A stretch of DNA of 64,000 bases, taken from positions 1-64,000 of the forward strand of contig DF241578.1 in NCBI GenBank assembly GCA_000507305.1. The letters are read 5' to 3'. Within the stretch, counting starts at the first letter, position 1, and the number at the start of each line of letters is the position of its first letter. Positions 26,714 to 37,156 of the stretch are shown piece after piece. The position numbers and the translations under genes were made by a program. Under the pieces are notes generated by a model. It had not been told where the DNA came from, searched no databases, and was given only the letters and a program-made list of their open reading frames with translations. The stretch comes from Breviolum minutum Mf 1.05b.01. Taxonomy: Eukaryota > Sar > Dinophyceae > Suessiales > Symbiodiniaceae.

Positions 26714-28431
26714 TCAATGCTTTCTGTGCCTGTTGCCCTCTCCGAAAACAAACCCTTGATACTTCGAGGAAAACTTCTGGCCTTTCTTTCGCAAAAGGTA
26801 GCGTTCTTTGGCGCTGAGAGCCTGAATCTTTGCATGTTTTTTTTGGAAAGGATCCGATTGGCTTCAAAAGAGTGGCAGTCACAACAATAGCACAGTGACA
26901 TTACACGATCATACAATGACACAGCTGTGGAATATGATTTTTCAATACTTCTATTCATGGCATCTGAGTTCACCCATCGACACTTAGACTTGCCGAATCC
27001 ATTCGGGCCTTCTCCTCTCTCTTCTCCTTGGCTTCTTCCTGCAACATCTCCAGCGTTTGATCATGTTTGCAGTATTTGCATAAAAAATACGCATCTACCC
27101 CAACAATCCCAACATGTTTCCATGTTTTCCATTGTTTTCCCCTCCTTGCTGCCAGGCGCCGCTAGAGCTGCCACATCCTCGGAAAAGTTTGATGTCACTG
27201 TTGATCGGTGCATAAAACTCGTGGGTTTGGGAACGTAGACGTAGCCAATCTTGAGATACAAGATGTGAAACATCTGTAAGATGTAAAACTCACTATCTTC
27301 TGCGCTGTATCCTCGACATAGATGGAATGATGGAATGTGGTAAAATGGCCAAATGGATCCAAATGGCATCAAATTGCCCCCTGTCAAAACATGTCAATGG
27401 AGACGATGAAAAGAGAAAAGAATCCCCTTTGAAGGGGCATTTCAGGTCCTGAACACCATGCTGCTCACTGCTTTGTTCTTCTTTCACTTCAGCCTTGACA
27501 AAGCTTTGCCAGTCGCCAGGGTTCTCCAGCACTTCCAGACACAGAATGCGCTTGCTAGAAGACAACATAAGAAAACCATAGAAAGCCCATCTCAATCTCC
27601 ACAACCAACGGTGAATCAGCAAGTCAAGGACAGACTGTGGTAGACAAAAAAAAGTGTATGCGTGTGTAATTCAGTGGGTCAATGTCACAGCTGCCTTTTC
27701 CACCAGCGGAGCAAGTTCTGCTTTGATCTTATCGTCATCTTCATCCTGGTGGCAGGCATGGAAGTGTGAATCTAAAGCATGTGATGCACATCCACATCGA
27801 GTCTATATCCAAAATATGACCAAATCGTGCCTATTCTTTGCGAGCGAAACGTTATGCATATGTGCCTTTTTTCCTAGAATTCTTCGTCCATACTGACATT
27901 CCAGCAGTAGGCCTTGATGTCTTTCATCTCCTCCTTTACCTCCAGGTCTTCCCTAGTCAAGACATCCAAATGAAGATTCTCACAGCAACCGTGGCTGCCA
28001 ACCCACATGAGCTCAGCAAGGTGTTGGACAAGCAGGCGGGGCCTCGCCGGCTGAACCTCACGCACCTGGCAGAAAATCCCCGAACTATTGATGGAAGGAA
28101 CTATGCGACTATGCTAAAATGAGAGTGCTTCATTGGTTGATGTAGTATGCAGCATACAGTATGCATACACACGAGTACCAAATCATACCCGTATGAGCTC
28201 GGCATCAAATCCGAGAGTTGCAAAAAAATAAAGCCATACATAACAACTAATGTATACAAATGTCTTCATCCTGTCACCTGATGTGAATCTGTGCCGCATC
28301 GCACCTTCTCACCGCCTCTGCTGCTTGCAAGGCCGCCGTTCAGGAGATTTCGGTACCTGGGATGTTTTCCCAACGGCTCGAGATCACCGCGGGCAGGCTC
28401 CCATTCCGGGAAAGATCAGCAGTGATGGATA
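26714..28431 (-). CDS. coiled-coil protein with CxxC pair, multi-exon gene
   Basis: Exons: 28431-28357, 28065-27940, 27745-27689, 27554-27425, 27249-27153, 27094-26994, 26821-26714 (stop TGA). The last four join in phase to 144 residues. Exon 28065-27940 reads VREVQPARPRLLVQHLAELM and ends LTREDLE at a GTAAAG donor; the next gives an acidic start DEDDDKIKAELAPLVEKA. Later come NPGDWQSFVKAEVKEEQ, KPTSFMHRSTVTSNFSEDV, LCKYCKHDQ (CxxC) and a strongly charged helix LEMLQEEAKEKREEKARM, then ERYLLRKKGQKFSSKY at the C-terminus. Donors include GA (GGG|GATTCT) and GC (TCG|GCAAGT). Joins between the first three exons and the rest are less certain. Function unknown; a structural role is an inference from the coil. 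Confidence 0.6.
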
Positions 28432-28883
28432 CTGTATCACTTGATAATCACCCCAGCTTCACAGTCAAATCGACAAGATTGAAAATGGGCATGTGGCTAA
28501 CATGTGACCCATTTGTGAAGTGGAAATTCATAGGAACTTTCCATACATGACAATAATACAATACATATCATCTTCCAAGAAGATACCAATAAGAATCCTG
28601 GGTCTTCCCGGACATGGAGGCAAAACCAGCACCATGCTCCTGCTTTTCAGCCTCAGCTTTTCAACATGGTGATCATGATGAAAAATCCGCCAGCTGTACC
28701 TTTACAAGAAGACATTATCTCAATCCAAGATGAAACTCTTGATTGCAGTTTTTTCTCTGCAAGGATCCTTGATGCAAAGAACTCAAACGTTTCCAATGAA
28801 AGCTATGACCAATGGATTACTCGCGTCGCATCGAGGACAGCTGGACACTGTCGCACTTGACCAATCAAACGTCAGCCTGGTGC

Positions 28884-30458
28884 AGTAATCTGCCAAGCTG
28901 CCGCATTCCGCTGGTCCATCTCCTCTTGTGCTTCCAACTCATCCTCAAACTTCTTTCTTCGTTTGAGCTCCTAAAAAGTGCCCAAGCCAATTGGTACAGT
29001 ACAGGAACTTTCTCCTAAACGGCTTTTCTCTTTCAGTTGCAAGATCAATCAATTTTGTCATCTACTACTCTTCTTCTCCTCTTTGAAAGCTTCGGTGACA
29101 AAGACCTCGCTGTCTTTCCTCGCCCTGAAGGAAGGACACAAAAGGACAACCTTTTTTCAGGGTTGGGCGACCCTAAATGTCTTTCAAAGACATGAGGGAT
29201 ACTTGGTGAACAATCGCAGAAAATCGCAGAAAAGCCTGAGGCTCCAGACTCTTTCTCCTTCTTTAGTAGTCGGTCTTCAACAATCTCAGAAGCCGATGGA
29301 AGAATGACACCCAAAGCACCATGTATGAGTCGCAAGGAGATGGGATCTGCGTTTACCACAGCCCTCAACTGTCCTCAATACACCTCAACGTAGGGATATG
29401 ATTGGAGTTTCTCGCCTGTTGTTCCACGCGTCTTCGATCTGTAGCTATCCTGAGTCCAATCCGCAAGACAGAATGGTCCTCATTTCAATAGAAGCTAAAT
29501 GGGATGAAATGGAACTAACCATAACTAACCCAGCTACACTTCAACGAACATCTGTCTTGATCGAGCTGCTTGACTTTGTCCACATACTTGGCAGACCGCT
29601 TAATGCCAGTTTTGACCTTGATCACATATAGAGCATGGCATCAGGGATCATCAGTGCCATCCGATTTCTCCAAGCCATGCAGGACAAAAAACATTGAAGT
29701 GTAAGAAGCGTGCATTTTGCAGTGACTTGAATTCAAAACTCAGAACCCAGAACTGCATAGAATGTTATACATTATATACATTAGTATAGATATACAGCAT
29801 CTTTAAGATATACGTTCTCGATAATCTACATATTCTTGATTGAATGAAAATCTATCACCATCTTCCACCTCAAGTCCTAAATTCTCCTCAATAAATATAG
29901 CCTTTTGTTACACAATGTGCGTTTTTTCGCCCAGGAACAGCATCAGCTCCGTCGGGAACATGAAGACCAACCCGTTTCTTTTGTTGTAAGCCATCGGCGC
30001 CTCAAAAAAACCAAGCAAACACCCAGTTATTTTGTCGGGAACGAACATATCCCCTACTAACTGGCACGTTTGAGTCCATGATTTTCCTTTTCCCCAGGTG
30101 GGATATGTTAAGTTCCCTGGAGGGTGATTTCAATGGTTCATTAGATTTCATTAGATGTTTTATGACCTCGGAGTCAGTTCTCCGTTGCTTGTCAATTATC
30201 CATCCTCATCCTTTTATCCATGAATGATCCATCCATATCCAACAGTCACGCATTGAGTGGAAATCGTTTTGAGTCATTTTGCATGAACGCTTTTTCAAAC
30301 ATTACATGCTTCAAAGTGCAAGAGATTTGTGACCCCCGTCTCCCCTCACAAAGGAGATTTTGTCTTTTCATGAATGTTCTGTCTGTTGCTTGCATCTCTT
30401 TAACGTAGAAACTTTGGCCCATACGGATCTTGTCAGCTGCGGACTCCACCCCAAGCTC
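28884..30458 (-). CDS. coiled-coil gene, four exons found
   Basis: Exons: 30458-30425 (ELGVESAADKI), 29373-29250, 29124-29079 and 28970-28884. They join in phase. The second begins QLRAVVNADPISLRLIH and ends in a lysine-rich helix RLLKKEKE; the third gives DSEVFVTEAFKE; the fourth is a charged helix ELKRRKKFEDELEAQEEMDQ. Donors: GT, GT (AAAGA|GTCTGG), GA (AAAGAG|GAGAAG) and a proposed GC (ATTACT|GCACCA). The 0.8-kb intron around 29.6-30.2 kb is AT-rich. It may form a single gene with the coiled-coil model at 26.7-28.4 kb. No family recognised. Confidence 0.55.
30030..30125. repeat. small foldback element
   Basis: The left arm GGGAACGAACATATCCC and the right arm GGGATATGTTAAGTTCCC are near inverted copies about 60 nt apart. 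The arm sequence resembles that of the foldback at 36.70-36.81 kb (a TTAAC... core), so both may be members of one small non-coding mobile family. It lies inside the intron 30424-29374. Confidence 0.5.
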
Positions 30459-30704
30459 CTGAGAAGAGACAACTCGCCATGGGAAGATTGCAGATCAAAC
30501 AAGATGGTTTAGTTAGATAGATCACAAACAGCCTCTGGAAGGAAGCAATTTCAACTTGTTGAGCAACTCAGCAACTGTATGCAACTGTCACACTTTTCAG
30601 CATCATCATCTTTTCGAATCGGAGGGCATCGCTAGGGACTTTAGTCTCCGACTTATTCCACTGTCCCATGAGAATTGCATCCCCATCTACCTCTGACACC
30701 CAAA

Positions 30705-32530
30705 TCAGCTGTGCTCGGCCTCTTTGATGTCATCTAAGACCTCATCATATTGGAAGACCTTGGCTCAAAGCAACACAGCTGTACATGAAATGAGAATTAG
30801 TATGAATTAGTGACATTAATGCCACAATGTAGTGATGTTCATTTATATTTCACGCCATGGGCCCTTCACATTAATCTACTTCAGCAGCACCAACCACCCT
30901 GTTGGTGATGTGTGTTGTCTTGAGGTCTCCAGGCAGAAGGGTCCTCTGACATCATTTTCTCAGCCTGTTTTTGAGCCTCATGCAAGTGTGACGGAAAAGA
31001 TTAACCAAACTGAAAAAAAAGGGGGGGCTCATCAGGAATGCAAAAACGGCGTGCTGGTCTTCTCTGAAAAATTGGAATTAGCCATTGGCTGCGCAGTCTG
31101 AGAGGCGCCTGTGCTGCTTCCGGAGTCATTTTCGACCATGAGGGTAGGCTGCTCTTCTTGTCCTTATCCTCAGCTCCATTGGAATGTCAGAGATTTCCAT
31201 TCAAAAACACTGACATGCCCATGATTCATGTCAGGCAGAATGCCACTAGTGACTGCTGAAAAGGACTGAACACCTTACGCAGCACTTGTTACATCAAGAC
31301 CTGGCCTCCCGGTCCATGGACTCTTGGAAGAGCGCAGAGACACCACCTGGCTTTGCCTTCAATAAGCATCAAGCCCAGTTGGCCAAGCAGCGGCAAGTTG
31401 CGTCATGACTAGTAGATGCACTGCCTTTGGAAATGGACAGAAAAACATAGAAAAACCATCATTCCACTGCAGTGAGAACAAACGCTGTTTTCATGTTTTC
31501 CATCTCCATAATTGCACTTGCTTTTAAAAACAAAATCATGTCATTAAACAATCAGTACGCTGTGCACAAATCTAGGCTGTCTTTCAAAGCCACAAAATCT
31601 GACTTGGTCTCGTTTCAGTAAACTGGCTTTTTGAATGAATCCATCTACCCCGTTAGATACTTTAGGTGGACAGCGCTGGACATCGGACGCACATCCCATC
31701 CTGGGTGTTGAAAGCCATCCTTCCCAAAAAAACTAAAAGTTCAAAGCTGGAAAACCTTGGAAAAACCCCTCAGGGAAGGATTGCTTTCAACCCCCTTGGA
31801 AAACCTTGGAAAAACACGTCTATCATTCAAAAAGACTTGAGGTTTTAGGAAGACCCCCTTAGAGCTCACCTGTGGTTTCCCAATACGGCTTCCAGCTGCA
31901 GGCTTGGTGCTTGAAGCCCTCGGTTAGGTGTCTCAAATTGAACGACAGTAGCAATGTGATATACTGCTACTACCGGTATCATACGTTTAAAGAAAAATGT
32001 AATTGCTACTCCTGGTTGATACTGATCACTATTACTTTCTGGATGAATGATAAAAATATGTTTGGTAAGAAGAGTGCAAGAGCATGGATCTTGTGCAGGC
32101 ACTGGTCCGGGCTTGAGGTTTATCAAATCATCGAAACGTCTTTCAAAGTATTCAAAACTGATCAAAACTGCATTCCTCTCGCATTGTCATCGTCATCATT
32201 ATCCTTGTCGTCATTATCATCAGGCCACTTGCAGCTGTCAGTTGGTTCACTTGCTGTATGCCACCTTTGAGGAATACACCCGCCAAAACCGAAGCCTTTG
32301 AAGCCTTTCCTCAGGGAGCTTCAAACTTGTCTGTGTCGTCACACAAAGCACACATTACTATTCCCTATCATTGAAAACGCGCATCACCTTTTGCTCCACT
32401 TTCCAACAGCGAGTGAAACCCCACTCCAAACCCTTGTAAGACTCCGGCAAATCGGTTTTCTGTGGCATCATCATGGCTTCAAAAGATTCAGGGCCGCACC
32501 CGGCGGGCCGTTGCTCCGTCGGGACGTGAA
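30705..32530 (-). CDS. unrecognised seven-exon gene, 3' end complete
   Basis: Exons: 32530-32388, 32318-32251, 32157-32103, 31918-31870, 31719-31661, 31168-31109, 30758-30705 (stop TGA). Every join is in phase, giving 161 residues plus stop. Notable segments: CGPESFEAMMMPQKTDL, YKGLEWGFTRCWKVEQ, LPEERLQRLRFWRVYSSKVA, FEYFERRFDDLINLKPGP, FKHQACSWKPYWETT and the acidic C-terminus FQYDEVLDDIKEAEHS. It is rich in Trp and Tyr. Donors are GT (for example ACAG|GTGAGC) except a GC before the last exon (CACAG|GCGCCT). The 5' end is open. The plus-strand gene at 32.88 kb starts about 350 nt further on, so the two are divergent. Function unknown. Confidence 0.72.
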
Positions 32531-32582
32531 CTAATACTAAACGTGTCTTGATGTACAACAATATCGTTGAGATGATTTGAGA

Positions 32583-32604
32583 TGTGTGTGTGTGTGTGCG
32601 TGTG
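32583..32604. repeat. GT microsatellite
   Basis: A run of GTGTGTGTGTGTGTGCGTGTG lies in the gap between the minus-strand gene ending its known exons at 32530 and the plus-strand gene starting at 32882. Confidence 0.8.
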
Positions 32605-32881
32605 CAAACACGAAAGCCAAAGCGCCATCGATTCTGGTTGAACGCAAGTAGGAAGATGTCAGTAGAAAACTGTTCGCGATTTCCTGACACCTTATAAGAC
32701 AGGCAAGTGAGTAAAATTGTTTGTTCCTGCAAACTACTTCACGCCCAGGTTGAACTGCCTGCTAATTCCTGCTGATCGTGTCTTTTTCATGTGTTGATTG
32801 TTTTTGTGTGTTGCGAGCCTGTGAGTCATAGTGTCCTGCCATTGTATTTTGGATTGTTTGATGCTTGAAAGCTGACCACAG

Positions 32882-33700
32882 TACAAAGTGCAAAGCACAC
32901 AAATTCTGCCGGAATGGTCAGCCAAAGTGCAGCAGTACATGTTTGAATTGCCTCCAGCCTTCAAAGGTAAAACCGAGTATAACTATAGACTATGACTATA
33001 AATGACTATAACATACCATAACTATGATGTTTTTTTTCTGTTTCTCTCACTTCATTCTCACCTTGCAGACCGCCCAGTCGCCCAGAGCTGGGTTTTTGGT
33101 TGGCAGGCCGCGCTCACCATCAGAGACCCCGAAGTGACCATGCTGCAGCTCCGGGATGTGGATGTACCTCGCTACGACACTTCGATTCGGGTTCGGATGT
33201 CTTTTTGTTCAACATCTTAGGACCCATCGACCCATCCCCCTGATCTCTTCGTAAGCATTTTGTATCACTTACCGTCACCCCTTTTTTTTTTGTGAAACAA
33301 ATTACCAAAGGTGTCGCCGAAGGTGTCATTCATAAATCTATCAACACTCTGCGCACGCGTTGGTGCCATGGCCCAGCAATGTTTGGAGTCGTAAGTCACC
33401 TCCAAAGTATCTTGCTGTAAGCCTCCGATGAACCCATGAAACCCAGGGCACAATCAATCCAATCCTGCCGGGATCACTCTAATGGGATCATGATGGTGCC
33501 ACTAAAAATGAATACATGTGGTTCCAAAAATTGAAGGTTGCGAATATTCGAATAGATATAGCTCACATGCAATTTCAATCATTTTCATTCAATTTCTACA
33601 TTTACAACACCCATGCATTGGCCTGGCCAGTGGCAAACCGAAGCCCAAGGGCAGTCGCAATGTGGCTTTGGCAATCTGGGCCTGCAACAATTGGGGTTAG
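32882..33700 (+). CDS. only well-supported plus-strand gene, four exons, 3' end complete
   Basis: Exons: 32882-32966, 33069-33206, 33311-33390 and 33644-33700 (stop TAG). They join in phase to 119 residues plus stop. The first exon reads LPEWSAKVQQYMFELPPAFK and ends at AAAG|GTAAAA; the second (acceptor CACCTTGCAG) has WVFGWQAALTIRDPEVTML and LRDVDVPRYDTSIRVR; the third GVIHKSINTLRTRWCHGPAM ends at a consensus donor GTC|GTAAGT; the last SRNVALAIWACNNWG. Third-position GC is high in these frames and low on the opposite strand. The donor of exon 2 (TTTT|GTTCAA) is the weakest point. No family recognised. Its orientation is opposite to almost everything else here. Confidence 0.68.
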
Positions 33701-34175
33701 ACAATTGAAATCTCATTTGGGGATGTTTGAGGATGTTCGAGGATGTTGCTCTGTACGTCGTACGTACAGTTGAAGTTTACTCAAAAATGCCTTTGTGTAC
33801 TCTGCCAGTACTCAATCATCAAACGCTATATCGATCAGCGGAAACAGCATACATTCAGCTCTACAAGTGGAAAAAGATTTGAGAAAAAACTCTTCATCCC
33901 ATTTTGCTGATCTTCATGAAACATGATCACTTCGACCTCAACCAGTCGAAACAACACCACCACTGGAGATCTACTGAAGATTCTGTGGTTTCACCTTGGC
34001 CATCAGTGCCTCAGGATCCTGGCCAAGTTGTGGTCGGCTGTCAGGGGCTGTGGAGTTTTTCAATCCAGCTGTCATGTTGGTGGGCGCAGTACCGGGTGCC
34101 TCGATCCAGTCAAAACTTACCAAAAAAAAAAGCACAAAGAACAAGAACAAGAACAAGAACAAGAACAAGAACAAG

Positions 34176-34219
<44 letters not shown>

Positions 34220-34417
34220 CCACCTTGCATATGCGCGCAACACGGGCTTTGCAACGCAGAATGATGTTTACGATGTTGGAGGATGAAATGGAATATTCAC
34301 CGCAAGGAAGAACTTTGGCAGTGTAATCCAAGTTAGGCCCCGTTTTCTAAAGGCTGCTCACAGCTTCTGCCCTTCAAACACTTGTGACTGCTTCACCTAA
34401 GAGAAAAATGATTGAGT
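33701..34417. other. interval between convergent genes, with GAACAA/CAA repeat
   Basis: Both flanking genes end toward this gap. At 34137-34220 a run of GAACAA hexamers changes to pure CAA triplets; all frames stay open through it, which explains long poly-Gln or poly-Asn reading frames that are not genes. The segment 33990-34110 is GC-rich and open on both strands (minus: APTNMTAGLKNSTAPDSR up to a GTGAAA donor), but no acceptor supports an exon. Confidence 0.55.
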
Positions 34418-35397
34418 TCAGAGGTCCTCCCACTCATCCTCACTATCTTCGGCATCTTGCATGACAATTTCTGGATCCTTCACAATGCAGGGAACAATGA
34501 AAATGCAATCATTGAAGATCAAATCGACATATTCTGGGATTTGCCGATGTGCGTCATGATGCAGCATGATGCATCATCATACACGTCCCGTCTACAGTCT
34601 ACAGTCTCAATGATGCGGAATGATGTGACACCATGTCGACCACAAGTTATCCATCATGATGTGTCGTGCTGCCGCCTGCTGCACACGAACCTTTTATATA
34701 CTCGTGGACGTTACAACATCACAACACCTTCTTAGTGCTGACTCAGGCTGACTCACTCCAGAATGTGAATGCCAATCCGCCATGAAATGAAGGGGGACCC
34801 ATCTTCTCAAGGAACTGTCATCGTCATCTGAAAAATTCTCAAACATTGTGAAACACTGTCCAGCGCCCATATCACTACGGTGCCGTCCTCTCCCCATCTC
34901 CACAGATCCGTCGTATCAGCAATGCCCCCTGCTTCGTCAGAGATGACCACGAACACACCCAACCTTGGCAAATTGAAAAAGCTACTGGGTGAGTGCAATG
35001 TGGGTGTAGCATGGTCTAGCATGCTGTAGCATGGTGTAACCTGGTATAGCCCTAGCCAAGATAGCATTGTATAGCACTACACTTAGCACTACATATGTAA
35101 TATTGACGTACAGGTGGGATCACGTGGAGGAGTGCCAAGAGAAATCTCACCTCACAAAATGATTCAAAGTTTAAAGGATCGTGAGATGCAACTCAACACT
35201 TGGACTCATGAAACCAAGTCGTTTCATGTCATTCACTCACAGTCCCAGCAGTGTTCCTGACCAGGTTCCCTTGCTGGCCATGATTGATACGCACCTTCAC
35301 AGGGGCAGGTTGAACACCAGACACCTGCAAGGGCAGGCTGGAGGTTGAAATGTCCACGACCTTTCGCTTGTTCAGAGATTGTCGGGGACTTCTCTCC
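34418..35397 (-). CDS. unrecognised gene with acidic C-terminus, four exons
   Basis: Exons: 35397-35245, 34963-34893, 34827-34757, 34477-34418 (stop TGA). Joined in phase they give about 117 residues. Exon 1 has a basic stretch SPRQSLNKRKVVDISTSS that could be a nuclear signal, then PAPVKVRINHGQQGNL. Exon 2 reads GVFVVISDEAGGIADTTD. Exon 3 starts with DDDSSLRRWVPLHFMADW and ends at GGA|GTGAGT. The last exon is an acidic tail VMQDAEDSEDEWEDL. The first two donors would be GA (GCTGG|GACTGT, ATGGG|GAGAGG), although exon 1 also has a good GT donor 4 nt later (ACT|GTGAGT) that would change the frame, so this join is uncertain. Function unknown. Confidence 0.55.
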
Positions 35398-35801
35398 CTG
35401 AAATGGATTTTGATTTACATTACATGTGACATGGACACCTCCTATATTGAAAGCCCCAGGATCATGATCCCCTGGCGGCCCTGGCCCCTGGTGCAAGCAG
35501 ACTTTTCTTCGTCGCTGGTCGCCCAATATCACCAGAGGGTGAAGAGGGCCTGCATTATCCTACTAGCGTCTGTCAGCACACATCTGAAACTACCTTGCTC
35601 GCCAGGCCGAGCTCCCATCATCTTCAATCCAACCCAAGGTTTCAGAGCTTAAATGTTTAAAACTAGGAGTCTAGACTCAAAGAAGGGCCCCGACTTGGAC
35701 CAACAAGAAGTGGAACGAGCGCAGTGCAATTGCTAACAAGCAAGGGACCAAATACCGAGCTGATCCGAGCTGGATCTTCTGATCAGAAACTTTTAGTTGA
35801 C

Positions 35802-35878
35802 CTGCTAGTGCTGGCAGAAATCTGAAGAAACAAGGTTGAGCACGCTTCAGGAACAAGTTCAGATCAAGGGAATGCTTC
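35802..35878 (-). CDS. possible single exon
   Basis: Between TCATGTCAG and a GT donor (AGCAG|GTCAAC) a frame reads KHSLDLNLFLKRAQPCFF. Third-position GC is only moderate and no partner was linked, so this is a weak call. It may belong to the gene ending at 34418 or to the one ending at 36180. Confidence 0.33.
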
Positions 35879-36179
35879 CTGACATGAGCACAAATCACAA
35901 GATATTGCCTGTCAAACGTAGTCCTCGAGACTCCAATAGAGGAGTGAGAGGAATCCATTAATCAAAAAACACTACGGTTTGCATACACTCTGGTTTTCTA
36001 TGTTTTTTCTGAAGGCAGCATCGTCTTAACAAATATTCAAGTATCTGTCCCGGCAAAATGAAACAGTCTTCAAAAAATGTATCACCGTATCACCAGTAGA
36101 GTAGCAAATCTGCGCTATGTACAAGTGCAATGTGGATGCTGGATGGCTGGCTTATCTCGTTAATAAGCTCCTGCGATCA

Positions 36180-36449
36180 TTAAACCAGGCAGCGAGGTTT
36201 CCATACAACACTGTTCCACCCGCAGGTGGGCTGGAAGGGATAGTAGCTCCTGAAATCAGCAAACCAATGACATGATGACATGGGCTCCTACAAAGTACAG
36301 CAAGGCTTTGGACTGTTTGTTTGGAAGTATTGCTTTTCAATCAAATCAAAATCTATCGCATATTTGCATGTTCAACCCAGCTGACCTTGAGCAGGTTCCA
36401 GGGACAGTTTCGTAGAAGAAGATGATCTGGACAGGGCGGAGCTCGGCCT
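36180..36449 (-). CDS. last two exons of an unrecognised gene
   Basis: Exon 36449-36386 reads AELRPVQIIFFYETVPGTCS in the frame with the highest third-position GC and ends TCAAG|GTCAGC in phase 2. Exon 36249-36180 (acceptor GCTGATTTCAG) supplies the one base needed and continues SYYPFQPTCGWNSVVWKPRC to a stop TAA. The Cys/Trp-rich tail suggests a secreted or membrane-associated protein, but this is inference. The 5' part was not found. Confidence 0.55.
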
Positions 36450-36700
36450 CTCAATATACTGCACAAATGGATTGTTGCAATACCAAATCACTTTACCGTT
36501 GTTTACCCAGATTTCCACTGGGCAAATCAGAGCAAATCAGTGATGTCAAAAGATGGGGCCTGGCCAAGCGGCTCAGTTTGCTGGAGAAAAGGTCCCTCAA
36601 ACCTTGGCAAACAATCAAAACCAACAGGAATGGCTGAGTGAAACAGTGTCTGCAGTGCACTACCTCTTTTTCTCAATATGTATATAGTATATTCTAAGAA

Positions 36701-36812
36701 TATACCCCCTGGAAGTTTAACATAGCCCCTGAAAATGGATGGTTGGAAGATTAGTTTCCTTTTGGGATTGCCTATTTTCAGGGGGCTATGTTAAACTTTG
36801 GGAGGGTATTTC
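36701..36812. mobile_element. 112-bp foldback (MITE-like) element
   Basis: The left arm (36701-36736) contains CCCCTGGAAGTTTAACATAG and GCCCCTGAAAAT; the right arm (36773-36812) is its inverted copy, reading ATTTTCAGGGGGC then TATGTTAAACTTTGGGAGGG. The loop is about 36 nt. No target duplication could be fixed. Such short hairpins are usually non-autonomous DNA transposons. Confidence 0.6.
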
Positions 36813-37156
36813 TATATCCTCACATATGACCATTCTTGCCTACTTGTATCCCTCAATTTCTCCAAAAAAATCTTCCACCAAAGCAACTTGACTGCCAACC
36901 AAGCCACGTGCTGCACTCGAAGGCCTGGACATTGTGCTGGCTGTACCAGTGCCACCTAACAGGCGAACATGAGTATTGGAGAATCAAATCTTATTCAATC
37001 TGACACTGAGCTGATGTGAGAAACATTGAAAAAAATCCAATCTTCAACACCAGCACTTCAAAATCTATAATCTTATCAGGTTGATCAGTACAAACATCTA
37101 CAAGATTCTACAACTACCATTTAGTAAATACCAACGATATCATAATCGGTCTAAAT

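Noticed and set aside
27838-28122. Plus-strand frame with MKILTATVAANPHELSKV and high third-position GC.
   Set aside because: The minus strand has a perfect acceptor (TTTTCTGCCAG), a GTAAAG donor and a phase match to the next exon; I prefer that, though the plus reading is not fully excluded.
33904-34331. Long frames rich in Gln, Asn, Thr (plus) or Leu, Val (minus).
   Set aside because: They are translations of the GAACAA/CAA repeat; no splice sites or third-position GC support them.
34807-35067. A WD40-like reading (EDGTVVIWALDS).
   Set aside because: One short match only, no second repeat; the segment is better explained as partly intron between exons 34963-34893 and 34827-34757.
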